Shown here piece by piece: positions 14,728-22,744 of a DNA stretch of 27,834 nt (the first letter of the stretch is position 1; the number at the start of each line of letters is the position of its first letter). This DNA is from DATDMG01 sp036518955 (lineage in GTDB: Bacteria > Actinomycetota > Actinomycetes > Actinomycetales > Kineosporiaceae). The DNA is taken from contig DATDMG010000025.1 of the NCBI GenBank assembly GCA_036518955.1, positions 1-27,834 on the forward strand, read 5' to 3'. Position numbers and translations under genes: made by a program. The notes under the pieces were generated by a model. The model was not told where the DNA came from. It was given only the letters and a program-made list of their open reading frames with translations, and did no database searches.

Positions 14728-15930
14728 ATGACTGAGGCACCAGCTTTGCCCTGGTACCTGCGCCGCGAGGGTGAGTTCGACTCGGCGGCGCTGCGCGCGC
14801 ATGACCAGGACGGCGGGATCGCCCGCGTGACAACGCCGAACGGCGTGGAGGCGTGGCTGGTGACGCGCCTCGCGGATGTCCGCGAGGTCCTCGCGGACGC
14901 GCACCGGTTCAGCAATGTCATCCCGCTGCCCCTGGCCAGCCGGATCCAGGGCCAGGAGCTGACCCCCGCACAGTTGCGCCTCAACCGCGCCGGTAACCTG
15001 CTCTCGGCGGATCCGCCCGACCATACCCGGCTGCGCAGACTGCTCACCCCCTTTTTCACGGTGCGCCGGATGCGCCGGTTGGAACCCCGGATCGCGGAGA
15101 TCGTCACGGCACACCTCGACGCCATGGAGCGGTCCGGGCCCCCGGTCGACCTGGTCGAGGCGTTCGCGCTACCGGTCCCGTCGCTGGTCATCTGCGAACT
15201 CCTCGGCGTCCCGTACGACGACCGGGGGGACTTCCAACGTCTGGCCAACCGGCTGCTGGACCTCTCCCTGGCACCGCGCGAGCGCAGCCAGGCCTTCCTG
15301 GACTCGCGGGCCTACCTCGGCACCCTCGTCGATCGGGCGCGGGTCGAGCCCTGGCCGGGCATCCTCGGTGATCTCGTCCGCGAGCATGGCGACGACCTCA
15401 GTCGCGAGGAGCTGGCGGGCATCGGCAACCTGCTGCTGATCGCCGGGCACGAGACCACGGCCAACATGCTCGGCCTCGGCACCCTCGCTCTCCTGCGTCA
15501 CCCTGAGCAGTTGCGGCTCGTCCGCGACCACCCGGAGCGGGTGGAGGCCGCGGTGGAGGAGCTGCTGCGCTGGTTGGGCATCGTGACGACGGCATTCAGC
15601 CGGGTCACCACCGAACCGGTGGTCCTGGGTGAGCAGAGCATCCCGGCCGGGGAGTTGGTGCTGGCATGCCTGCCGGCCGCGAACCGCGACCCTGACCTAC
15701 CGCACCCCGACGTCCTCGACGTCACCCGTGGCGCCATCGGGCACCTCGCGTTCGGGCACGGGCTGCACCACTGCCTCGGAGCGCCGCTCGCGAGGATGGA
15801 GATGCGGCTTGCGTTCCCGGCCCTGCTCCGGCGGTTCCCCGACCTGCATCTCGCCGAGACGGAGGCGCCGGTGGTGCTGCGCACCGCCAGCGTCGTGCAC
15901 GGCGTCACCTCGTTACTCGTGGCATGGTGA
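14728..15930 (+). CDS. Cytochrome P450
   Basis: A 400-residue soluble bacterial P450. The I-helix oxygen-activation motif AGHETT spans residues 239-244, the K-helix ExxR motif is E278 to R281, and the heme-binding loop FGHGLHHCLG is at 342-351 with Cys349 as thiolate ligand. Actinobacterial features include NLLSADPPDHTRLRRLLTPF in the C-helix. Its substrate cannot be predicted; such enzymes hydroxylate or cross-link secondary metabolites, fatty acids or xenobiotics. The electron donor is probably the 3Fe-4S ferredoxin encoded 58 bases downstream; no ferredoxin reductase is present. ATG 14728 has a GGGGGG-type ribosome site. The penultimate region has an in-frame TTA codon at 15913-15915, and the stop lies inside a 19-base tandem duplication. 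Confidence 0.96.
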   Translation: MTEAPALPWYLRREGEFDSAALRAHDQDGGIARVTTPNGVEAWLVTRLADVREVLADAHRFSNVIPLPLASRIQGQELTPAQLRLNRAGNLLSADPPDHTRLRRLLTPFFTVRRMRRLEPRIAEIVTAHLDAMERSGPPVDLVEAFALPVPSLVICELLGVPYDDRGDFQRLANRLLDLSLAPRERSQAFLDSRAYLGTLVDRARVEPWPGILGDLVREHGDDLSREELAGIGNLLLIAGHETTANMLGLGTLALLRHPEQLRLVRDHPERVEAAVEELLRWLGIVTTAFSRVTTEPVVLGEQSIPAGELVLACLPAANRDPDLPHPDVLDVTRGAIGHLAFGHGLHHCLGAPLARMEMRLAFPALLRRFPDLHLAETEAPVVLRTASVVHGVTSLLVAW

Positions 15931-15949
15931 TGTACTCGTGGCATGGTGA
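15914..15949 (+). repeat. Tandem duplication spanning the P450 stop codon
   Basis: TACTCGTGGCATGGTGA occurs at 15914-15930 and again at 15933-15949, a period of 19 bases. The first copy encodes the C-terminal LLVAW and TGA stop of the P450; the second lies just after the stop, before the ferredoxin gene. Confidence 0.85.
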
Positions 15950-15988
15950 CCCGCTATCGGGGTGGCACCGAAGGGAAGGGTGAGAGGC

Positions 15989-16207
15989 GTGTCAGGTCAC
16001 GTCGGTCAGCTCGTGGTGGACCGGGATCTGTGCATCGGCGCCGGGCTGTGCGTCCTGACCGCGCCGGACGTGTTCGACCAGGACGACGACGGGCTGGTCG
16101 TCGTCCTGGCCCGGGACGGCGCCGATCCCGGCGCCGGCCCGCACACCGACGCTGTCCGGGAGGCGACCCGCCGCTGCCCTTCCGGGGCCCTGACCTGGCA
16201 GGAATGA
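15989..16207 (+). CDS. 3Fe-4S ferredoxin
   Basis: A 72-residue ferredoxin of the kind that partners actinobacterial P450s. Three cluster ligands are visible: Cys15 and Cys21 in CIGAGLC, with glycine and alanine where a 4Fe-4S protein would have a second cysteine, and Cys63 in RRCPSGA. This gives a [3Fe-4S] centre. The acidic stretch between them (FDQDDDGLVVVL) is typical of the family. It would shuttle one electron at a time from a reductase, encoded elsewhere, to the P450 upstream. GTG 15989 is chosen from the GGAAGG ribosome site nine bases upstream; ATG 15962 and GTG 15980 are also in frame. The gene lies 58 bases after the P450 stop and is probably co-transcribed. Confidence 0.92.
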   Translation: MSGHVGQLVVDRDLCIGAGLCVLTAPDVFDQDDDGLVVVLARDGADPGAGPHTDAVREATRRCPSGALTWQE

Positions 16208-16327
16208 GCCGAGGCAGAGCGTCGAGACCGAGGTGGCCGGCGGCCGCGACCGCTCGAGGAGTCCACCGACCGAATCCCCCCGCGCTGAGCTACCGGCGCG
16301 CCGGAGCTTCGAAGGACACTGGCGCGC

Positions 16328-19300
16328 ATGCACAACGACCGCAGCCTCGTGGAGAAGCGTCTGAGCCGGGTCCTGTCCGAACGCGTCCTGCCGGCCGTCT
16401 ACACCGATCGGGCGCCGCTGGAGCTGCAGGTCTGGCACGTGCCCGGCGAGCCGGTCCCGGTGGCCGAAGCCCTCGCCGCCCGCTACCAGCCGTTCGCCGT
16501 CGGTGACGCCTGGGGACCGCCCTGGTCCACCAGCTGGTTCCGGGTCACCGGAACGATCCCCGGGAGCTGGGCCGGTCGGCGCGTCGAAGCCCTGTTCGAC
16601 CTGGGGTTCGGCGGGGACTGGCCGGGTTTCCAGGCGGAGGGGCTGGCGTACGACGCGAACGGCGTCCCGGTCAAGGGCATCGAACCGCAGAACCGGTACG
16701 TGCCCATCGCGGCTCCGGCGGACGGGGGCGAGCCGGTCCACCTGCTCATCGAGGCGGCCGCCAACCCGGAGATCCTGGCGAACGGGTTCCGGCCGACCCC
16801 GCTCGGCGACAGGCTCACCGCGGGCGACGCGCCGCTGTACCGGTTCCGGGCCGCCGAACTCGCCGTTCTCGACGAACCCACCTGGCAGCTCGGGCTCGAC
16901 ATGCAGGTGCTGCGCGAGCTGATGGCCGAGCTGGGCACCGACGACCCGCGCCGGCATGAGATCCTCCGGGCCCTTGAGCGCGCCCTCGACGTCCTGGACG
17001 GCGGCCCGCTGCCGGACGTCGCGCCGCTCGCCCGCGCGGAACTCGCCGAGATGCTGGCCCGGCCGGCGCACGCCAGCGCGCACGTGCTGTCCGGGGTGGG
17101 GCACGCGCACATCGACAGCGCGTGGCTGTGGCCGCAGCGGGAGACGGTGCGCAAGGCGTCCCGCACGTTCGCCAACGTCACCGCGCTGGCGGCGGAGTAC
17201 CCGGAGCTGGTGTTCGCCTGCTCGCAGGCGCAGCAGTACGCGTGGGTGAAGCAGCGCTCTCCCGAGATCTTCGAACGGATCCGGGCCGCGGTGAAGGCCG
17301 GGCAGTGGGCGCCGGTCGGTGGGATGTGGGTCGAGGCCGACGGCAACCTGCCCAGCGGCGAGGCGCTGGCCCGCCAGCTCGTGCACGGCAAGCGGTTCTT
17401 CCTGGAGGAGTTCGGCATCGAGACGCGTGGCGTCTGGCTGCCGGACTCGTTCGGCTACACCGCAGCCTTCCCCCAGCTCACCCGGCTCGCCGGGATGCAC
17501 TGGTTCCTCACCCAGAAGCTCTCCTGGAACGACACCAACGCCTTTCCGCACCACACCTTCTGGTGGGAGGGCATCGACGGCAGCCGGGTGTTCACCCACT
17601 TCCCGCCGATCGACACCTACAGCGCGACGTTGCGGGGTGACGAGGTCGCCCGCGCCGTCCGCAACTTCGCCGACAAGGGCGCCGCCGGCCGGTCGCTCGC
17701 CCCCTTCGGCCACGGCGACGGCGGCGGCGGCCCGACCCGGGAGATGCTCGAGCGGGCCCGTCGGCTGCGCGATCTGGAGGGATCGGCACGGGTGGTGATC
17801 GAGACGCCGGACGCGTTCTTCGCCGCTGCGGAGGCGGAGTACCCGGAGGCGCCGGTGTGGTCCGGCGAGCTCTACCTCGAGCTGCACCGGGGCACCTTCA
17901 CCACCCAGGCCCGGACCAAGGCCGGCAACCGCCGCAGCGAGCACCTGCTGCGCGAGGCGGAGCTGTGGGCCGCGACCGCCGCCGTCCGCACCGGGGCCGA
18001 CTACCCGGCCGACGCGCTGGACCGCCTCTGGAAGGTCGTGCTGCTGCACCAGTTCCACGACATCCTGCCGGGGAGCTCCATCGCCTGGGTGCACCGCGAG
18101 GCGGAAGCCACCTACCGGCAGCTGCACGCCGAGCTGGAGTCCCTGATCGGCGCCGCCGCGGCTCGGCTCGGCAGCGGGGCGGCCGCGCCCCTGGTGCTCA
18201 ATGCCGGCCCGCGACGGCGCCGCGAGGTGGCTCTGATACCGGCAGGCCCGACGGTCCCGGCGGGCTCGACCGCGTCTCGCCCCGGGCAGCCGCTGGCGGA
18301 CGGCGCGGTAGCCGTCCTCGTCGACGTCCCGGGGCTGGCCGCCGTCCCCCTCGACGTCGCCCTCGCCGCGGCGACCGCTCCTGACGTCGCACCGGTGACG
18401 GTCGAGGACCGACCGGGCGGTGGCGTCGTCCTCGGCAACGGCCTGGTACGCGTGGAACTGGACGGCGACGGGCTGCTCTCCTCGGTGCGGGATCTCGGCG
18501 CGGGCGGACGCGAGGTGCTCGCACCCGGCACCCGCGGCAACCTGCTCCAGCTGCACCCGGACCGGCCCGCGCAGTGGGACGCCTGGGACGTCGAGCGGCA
18601 CTACCGGCACCGGAGGACCGACCTCACCACCGCGGACGCCGTGGAGGTCGAGGACGCCGGGGCGCTGCTGGCGACCGTACGGGTGCGGAGGTCCTTCGGT
18701 GCCTCCACGCTGAGCCAGACCGTGTCGCTGCGTGCCGGCAGCCCGCGGATCGACGTCCACACGGAGGTGGACTGGCAGGAGCGCAACGCGATCATGAAAG
18801 CGGCCTTCCCGCTGGACGTGCACGCCGACCGGAGCACCGCCGAGATCCAGTTCGGGCACGTGCACCGGCCCACGCACACCAACACCGGCTGGGACGCCGC
18901 CCGCTTCGAGGTGTACGCGCACCGCTGGGTGCACGTCGGCGAGGCAGGGTACGGCGTCGGACTGCTCACGGACTCCACGTACGGGTACGACGCCGGCCGG
19001 CACACCCGGGACGACGGCGGGACGACGACGACCGTGCGGCTCAGCCTGCTGCGGGCGCCGCAGAGCCCGGACCCGCAGGCGGACCGGGGCCTGCACCGGT
19101 TCGGGTACGCGCTGCTGCCCGGCGCCGGGATCGACGCCACGATCGCCGAGGCGTACGCCTTCACGCTACCGCTGCGCACGGTGCTGCCCTCCGACTCCGC
19201 CGAGCCGGTGGATCCCCGGCCGCTGGTGACGCTCGTCGACGTCGGCGAGCGTCCGGCGTCCGCCACCGTCGAAGCGGTCAAGCTCGCGGACGACGGTTCC

Positions 19301-19504
19301 GGCGACGTCGTCGTCCGGCTCTACGAGTCACTCGGCGGCCGGGCGACGGCCCGGCTGGTGCCGGGCTTCGCCGCCACCTCCGCAGTGGTGACGGACCTGC
19401 TCGAACGGCCGCTCGACGGCGCCCGGCCGGCGGCGGTCGAGGACGGCGTGGTGGAGCTTGGGCTACGACCGTTCCAGGTCGTCACGGTGCGGCTCGCACG
19501 ATGA
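16328..19504 (+). CDS. GH38 family alpha-mannosidase
   Basis: A 1058-residue enzyme of the usual length for bacterial and lysosomal-type class II alpha-mannosidases. The zinc-binding motif GHAHIDSAW provides His259 and His261 with Asp263 adjacent; GVWLPDSFGYTAAFPQL holds the catalytic nucleophile, Asp373. Further conserved segments are YPELVFACSQAQQYAWVK and GGMWVEADGNLPSGEAL in the catalytic domain, HQFHDILPGSSIAWVH after it, and a beta-rich C-terminal portion with FGHVHRPTHTNTGWDAARFE. It hydrolyses terminal alpha-mannose residues, in many bacteria in the cytoplasm; no signal peptide is seen here. ATG 16328 has a modest GAAGGA ribosome site. The gene is transcribed with the same orientation as the ferredoxin but separated by 120 bases, and is followed by a strong hairpin at 19538. 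Confidence 0.95.
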   Translation: MHNDRSLVEKRLSRVLSERVLPAVYTDRAPLELQVWHVPGEPVPVAEALAARYQPFAVGDAWGPPWSTSWFRVTGTIPGSWAGRRVEALFDLGFGGDWPGFQAEGLAYDANGVPVKGIEPQNRYVPIAAPADGGEPVHLLIEAAANPEILANGFRPTPLGDRLTAGDAPLYRFRAAELAVLDEPTWQLGLDMQVLRELMAELGTDDPRRHEILRALERALDVLDGGPLPDVAPLARAELAEMLARPAHASAHVLSGVGHAHIDSAWLWPQRETVRKASRTFANVTALAAEYPELVFACSQAQQYAWVKQRSPEIFERIRAAVKAGQWAPVGGMWVEADGNLPSGEALARQLVHGKRFFLEEFGIETRGVWLPDSFGYTAAFPQLTRLAGMHWFLTQKLSWNDTNAFPHHTFWWEGIDGSRVFTHFPPIDTYSATLRGDEVARAVRNFADKGAAGRSLAPFGHGDGGGGPTREMLERARRLRDLEGSARVVIETPDAFFAAAEAEYPEAPVWSGELYLELHRGTFTTQARTKAGNRRSEHLLREAELWAATAAVRTGADYPADALDRLWKVVLLHQFHDILPGSSIAWVHREAEATYRQLHAELESLIGAAAARLGSGAAAPLVLNAGPRRRREVALIPAGPTVPAGSTASRPGQPLADGAVAVLVDVPGLAAVPLDVALAAATAPDVAPVTVEDRPGGGVVLGNGLVRVELDGDGLLSSVRDLGAGGREVLAPGTRGNLLQLHPDRPAQWDAWDVERHYRHRRTDLTTADAVEVEDAGALLATVRVRRSFGASTLSQTVSLRAGSPRIDVHTEVDWQERNAIMKAAFPLDVHADRSTAEIQFGHVHRPTHTNTGWDAARFEVYAHRWVHVGEAGYGVGLLTDSTYGYDAGRHTRDDGGTTTTVRLSLLRAPQSPDPQADRGLHRFGYALLPGAGIDATIAEAYAFTLPLRTVLPSDSAEPVDPRPLVTLVDVGERPASATVEAVKLADDGSGDVVVRLYESLGGRATARLVPGFAATSAVVTDLLERPLDGARPAAVEDGVVELGLRPFQVVTVRLAR

Positions 19505-19537
19505 CGCTGCGCCCTGGGCGGCCCGGGCTGACCAAGC

Positions 19538-19560
19538 CGCACCGGCCGCCGGCCGGTGCG
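19538..19560 (+). terminator. Strong hairpin after mannosidase gene
   Basis: A perfect 10-bp stem, CGCACCGGCC at 19538-19547 and GGCCGGTGCG at 19551-19560, closes a 3-base GCC loop, 34 bases past the stop codon. GC-rich hairpins lacking a T-tract are common terminators in actinobacteria. Confidence 0.65.
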
Positions 19561-19667
19561 ACTCGGTCACCTCACCGCCCCACAACTCCTCGCGGAACGG
19601 AGGTCAGAAGAAATCCGGGCGGCGCCGCACATCGGCGCAGGTCGGGGCGACTTCCATGGTCAGATAA

Positions 19668-19748
19668 GGCCAGGCTTCGCCTGCGGCGACGGGACGTAGC
19701 CGAACGCGGCGGCCTCATCTGGCACCCAGATCAGCCTCATCGAGGGTG
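19668..19748 (+). pseudogene. Frameshifted fragment of an XRE helix-turn-helix gene
   Basis: By hand alignment this stretch equals 23854-23933, inside the intact XRE gene, with 4 mismatches and one inserted base over 81 columns. It would encode the HTH core (LRLRRRDVAERGG) before the insertion shifts frame, and the remaining similarity resumes in another frame up to ATCAGCCTCATCGAGG. Sequence on either side is not similar to the XRE locus, so only the HTH portion is present. It is a remnant of a second copy rather than a functional gene. Confidence 0.8.
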
Positions 19749-19909
19749 GAGATCCACCGACCACCGTCGCTACATCCCGCGATGGTCGGTGGGCAACCTC
19801 AGCCGGCATACGCCCCGCAGGCCCCCGACCCCGGAGCCGCTCGTCGACCCGAACGCCCCTCTCGTAAACCGATCTTCGTCTGCCTTGGAGTCACGTCGGT
19901 GTAGTTCAC

Positions 19910-19955
19910 AGATGCACAAATCATCTCTGCACTTGCAAACATGATTTGTGCATCT
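19910..19955. promoter_or_regulatory. Perfect 15-bp inverted repeat at the Fic gene start
   Basis: AGATGCACAAATCAT at 19910-19924 is exactly repeated in inverse as ATGATTTGTGCATCT at 19941-19955, around a 16-base centre. The arms are 31 bases apart, close to three helical turns, so bound proteins would face the same side. The right arm covers the GTG 19948 candidate start and ends five bases before ATG 19960. It can act as a DNA operator or, if transcribed, as an RNA hairpin sequestering the start. Confidence 0.8.
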
Positions 19956-19959
19956 CATC

Positions 19960-21168
19960 ATGGGGGACGTGCCGCTCTTCGATACCCCCCAACTGCGACA
20001 GCGAGACCTCGAGGTCCTGGCAGGCATCGATGCTCACCGAGCATCCCTCAGAAGCTTCCTGAGCACACCCAGACGTTGGAAGGGCCAACTCAGGCGCAAC
20101 CTGCGTGCTCGCGCCGTGCGGGGATCCAACAGCATCGAGGGCTACGAGGTCAGCCTTGACGATGCCCTGGCGCTGGTGGAGGGCGACGAGGCAGTCGACG
20201 CGGACCACAAGACGATCCTCGAGGTGAGCGGCTATCGCAACGCGATGACGTACGTTCAGCAACTCGCCGAGGACTCCCACTTCACACTGGACCAATCGCT
20301 GCTTCGCAGCCTCCACTTCATGATGCTCGGCCACGACCTGAGCAAGAGCCCGGGCAGCTACCGAAAGGGGCCGATCTTCGTCCGTGACGAAGATGCGGAC
20401 GAGACCGTCTACGAGGGGCCGGACCACGAGAGGATCGGCGAACTCATGGCCGAGCTCGTCGAGGAGACATCAGCGTTCATGGCGACGGATACTCCCGTCT
20501 TCGTCACCGCAGCGATGGCGCACCTCAACCTGGTCATGATCCACCCATTTCGGGACGGCAACGGCAGGATGGCGCGCACCCTGCAAACGCTCATCCTGGC
20601 GCGAAACCAAATTCTCTCGCCCGAGTTCAGCAGCATCGAAGAGTGGCTAGGGCGCAACTCGACCGCCTACTACGAAGTGCTGTCCCAGGTCGGCCAAGGC
20701 AGCTGGCACCCCGAGAATGACGCCTCTCCTTGGGTACAGTTCAACCTGCGCGCGCACCACATGCAGGCCCAGACCGTCCTCGATCGAGTCAATGAAGCCG
20801 AAGACCTCTGGACTCGCCTACAAGCGCTTGCCGCAGAACGTCGACTTCCGGAACGGACGATCTCGGCTCTCTACGAGGCAGCGCTTGGCCTACGTGTGCG
20901 TCGGACCAGGTATCAAGAGGAAGCCGGCGTCGAAGACGCGACGGCTGGACGCGATCTCAGGATCATGGCCGAACGGAGTCTGCTACTGCCTCAGGGGCAG
21001 ACGCGCGGCCGCTACTACGTGGGAAGCCCCGAGCTTCGGGAGATCTACCGCGCGCTACGGACCGAGCGTCCCCGGCGCATCGTCGACCCCTACGACCCGG
21101 CCAATGACGATCTCGGTCCGCATCGCCGGAAGCGAATGATCACTGTCGAACCGGACCACGACTATTGA
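19960..21168 (+). CDS. Fic-domain protein (class II, N-terminal inhibitory motif, C-terminal winged helix)
   Basis: A 402-residue protein. The catalytic Fic motif HPFRDGNGR occupies residues 195-203 and is complete, with His195 as general base, so AMP or another nucleotide moiety could be transferred to a hydroxyl group of a target protein. An N-terminal SNSIEG at 56-61 fits the [S/T]xxxE[G/N] inhibitory helix that blocks the ATP site in class II Fic proteins, making a separate antitoxin unnecessary. The C-terminal third (ERTISALYEAALGLRVRRTRYQ and GRYYVGSPELREIYRAL) resembles a winged helix, giving possible DNA binding. No ribosome site precedes ATG 19960; GTG 19948 would add four residues, and leaderless translation is possible. 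It sits behind an exceptional 15-bp inverted repeat, and neighbouring DNA is fragmented, suggesting an acquired gene. Confidence 0.92.
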   Translation: MGDVPLFDTPQLRQRDLEVLAGIDAHRASLRSFLSTPRRWKGQLRRNLRARAVRGSNSIEGYEVSLDDALALVEGDEAVDADHKTILEVSGYRNAMTYVQQLAEDSHFTLDQSLLRSLHFMMLGHDLSKSPGSYRKGPIFVRDEDADETVYEGPDHERIGELMAELVEETSAFMATDTPVFVTAAMAHLNLVMIHPFRDGNGRMARTLQTLILARNQILSPEFSSIEEWLGRNSTAYYEVLSQVGQGSWHPENDASPWVQFNLRAHHMQAQTVLDRVNEAEDLWTRLQALAAERRLPERTISALYEAALGLRVRRTRYQEEAGVEDATAGRDLRIMAERSLLLPQGQTRGRYYVGSPELREIYRALRTERPRRIVDPYDPANDDLGPHRRKRMITVEPDHDY

Positions 21169-21404
21169 CCTCCGCCAGTAGCGGCACCGTCCGGTGATCG
21201 CGGTCGACGAGCCATCCGCTGAAGCCCGGCAGGCCGACGACGATCCGTCCGCACGGTATCCGCACAACCAGTCACTTCAGCCCACGCGCCACCCCAGCCC
21301 GGCTCGGACTGGACAATCCGGACAGCGACAGCTGGCACGCATCGGCTCAGGTCAGCGGCTGCTTGCGTCGCCACGCGAGATCCACGACCACAGCAGCCCA
21401 CGGC

Positions 21405-21515
21405 GACCGTGAACATCCCGAACGTGCCCCGCCGGGCGAACACCGGCGCGAACACCTGCAACACCGCGGCCCACGACTCCGGAAGGATCATGAGCGGAAC
21501 GTAGGTACCGGACAT
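21405..21515 (-). pseudogene. N-terminal remnant of a DDE_5/IS701-like transposase
   Basis: From ATG 21515 the minus strand reads MSGTYVPLMILPESWA, then VLQVFAPVFARRGTFGMFTV, about 37 residues that I recognise as the N-terminal opening of a common actinobacterial DDE transposase type. The likeness stops abruptly at about 21405 and the catalytic domain is missing, so it is a deletion remnant. Confidence 0.45.
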
Positions 21516-21776
21516 CACCAGCCATGTCCGACATGCCGCGAACAACCGTACCCGGGCGACGACGGCCGCCATCATGGACCCCGTGCCCGCCACCCCGACC
21601 AGGCCACCAGGGACACCACCACCGCGCGGATCATCGCCCACGTCCGTCTCGGCCGGCCCCACCTGGACGACGTCGTGATCACCTTCCGTGCCAGCTCTGC
21701 TACGTCGCCCTGCCCGCACTCCGCCGCGCCCGCTGGCGCAGACCGACACCACCAGCACCGGTGCCCCGCCCGCGCT

Positions 21777-21804
21777 ACCAAGGCCACATCACCAAGGCCA
21801 CATC
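21777..21804 (+). repeat. Exact 14-base tandem repeat in degenerate region
   Basis: ACCAAGGCCACATC occurs at 21777-21790 and immediately again at 21791-21804. No gene is recognised around it. Confidence 0.8.
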
Positions 21805-21949
21805 GACCGCTGGAAGATCGCGATCTACTAGTACAGCACCGAGAGCCACACCGAAGCCGAACCACCCACCAGCGGACCCCGCACCGCCACCCCCGAAAAG
21901 GGGCGGGTGGGTGATCTCCCCGCGGTGCAGCGGCGCGGGGGCGTGCACA

Positions 21950-22744
21950 TCACGGCAAGGGGTGGCCAATCGTCTTCTCGATCCATGCCCGGTTTTGTGG
22001 AACGTTGGTGTAGATGCCGGAGGCTTCGCACGCGGGACCGCTGCCACCATTACGGCTGGTCACCCCAATGAGCCGCCACTCCCCCGCCTGATGCACCATG
22101 AGGGGGCCGCCGGAGTCGCCGTCGCAGCCGCTCGTGCCACGATGCTGGGGATCCTCGACGCACAGGTCGCCCGGGTGCGTGTGCTGGCAGACCGTGCCGC
22201 GGGTCAGGGCACTGTCCACCTCTTGCAGTTCGACCGGGTACTCCTCGCTGTCCGGCGACGTCACCCCCCAACCGATCAGCCGCACCGGGCTGCCGACGGC
22301 CGGGACGCGGCCGAGCTTCATCGGCCGATAGGACACCGGTATGGCAAGCTTGAGCAGGCCGATGTCCTGGTAGGACGACCGGGCGGACCCTGCTGGAAAC
22401 CGGATCTCCTGGGTCACTGATACCACCTGGCCATTGGCATTCCACTTCGACGAGCCGATCCGGATGCGGTCGCTCTTCGAATCCGCGGAGGCACAATGAC
22501 CGGCGGTGACCGCCCACCGAGGATCGATCAGGACCGCCCCGCAGTCGTGCATGTACTCACCTTTGGAGTCCTTCTTCTGAATCGAGACCATCGCCGGGTA
22601 CAGTTGCGTGGCCGGATGCCCACCCACGATCGCATCGGCTGCCGTCGCGCTGCCGGCCACAAGACCGCCCATCACCAGCATGACCATCGGCATCCGCCGT
22701 GTCCGCCTCGTGCATCGCAGAGCGAATCGGTTCTTTCGCGTCAT
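21950..22744 (-). CDS. Secreted chymotrypsin-fold (S1) serine protease
   Basis: A 264-residue precursor. A basic N-terminus (MTRKNRFALRCTRRTRR) leads into the hydrophobic core MPMVMLVMGGLVAG and a cleavage region at about SATAADA, then IVGGHPA, the mature-enzyme start typical of S1 proteases. Catalytic residues are His83 in TAGHC, Asp127 in QDIGLLKL and Ser211 in GDSGGPL. Four cysteines (68 and 84; 186/195 and 207) could form disulfides. The residue equivalent to trypsin Asp189, six before Ser211, is Ser205, so the primary specificity is not trypsin-like. It should act outside the cell. ATG 22744 is preferred since GGGAG lies six bases upstream; ATG 22750 is an alternative. A near-palindrome at 22769-22788 lies in its leader. 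Confidence 0.92.
   Translation of the reverse strand: MTRKNRFALRCTRRTRRMPMVMLVMGGLVAGSATAADAIVGGHPATQLYPAMVSIQKKDSKGEYMHDCGAVLIDPRWAVTAGHCASADSKSDRIRIGSSKWNANGQVVSVTQEIRFPAGSARSSYQDIGLLKLAIPVSYRPMKLGRVPAVGSPVRLIGWGVTSPDSEEYPVELQEVDSALTRGTVCQHTHPGDLCVEDPQHRGTSGCDGDSGGPLMVHQAGEWRLIGVTSRNGGSGPACEASGIYTNVPQNRAWIEKTIGHPLP

Larger units (their letters stand above)
19505..19959. other. 455-base interval: terminator hairpin, XRE fragment and Fic leader
   Basis: Between the mannosidase and Fic genes no intact gene is seen. The interval holds a 10-bp hairpin at 19538-19560, a helix-turn-helix gene fragment at 19668-19748, a further 9-base inverted repeat (CCACCGACC at 19754-19762 with GGTCGGTGG at 19784-19792) and the large inverted repeat of the Fic leader at 19910-19955. 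Confidence 0.7.
21169..21949. other. 780-base degenerate region between Fic and protease genes
   Basis: No intact gene is visible. It contains a transposase N-terminal remnant near 21405-21515 on the minus strand, an exact 14-base tandem repeat at 21777-21804 and various open frames with no family likeness. It reads as eroded mobile-element DNA. Confidence 0.55.

Noticed and set aside
15992..19096. A 1034-residue antisense frame over the ferredoxin and mannosidase genes
   Set aside because: Low-complexity composition without motifs, while the sense frame is a complete GH38 enzyme.
21524..22420. A 298-residue plus-strand frame opposite the protease gene
   Set aside because: Its second half is antisense to the well-supported protease and its first half is Pro/Arg low complexity.
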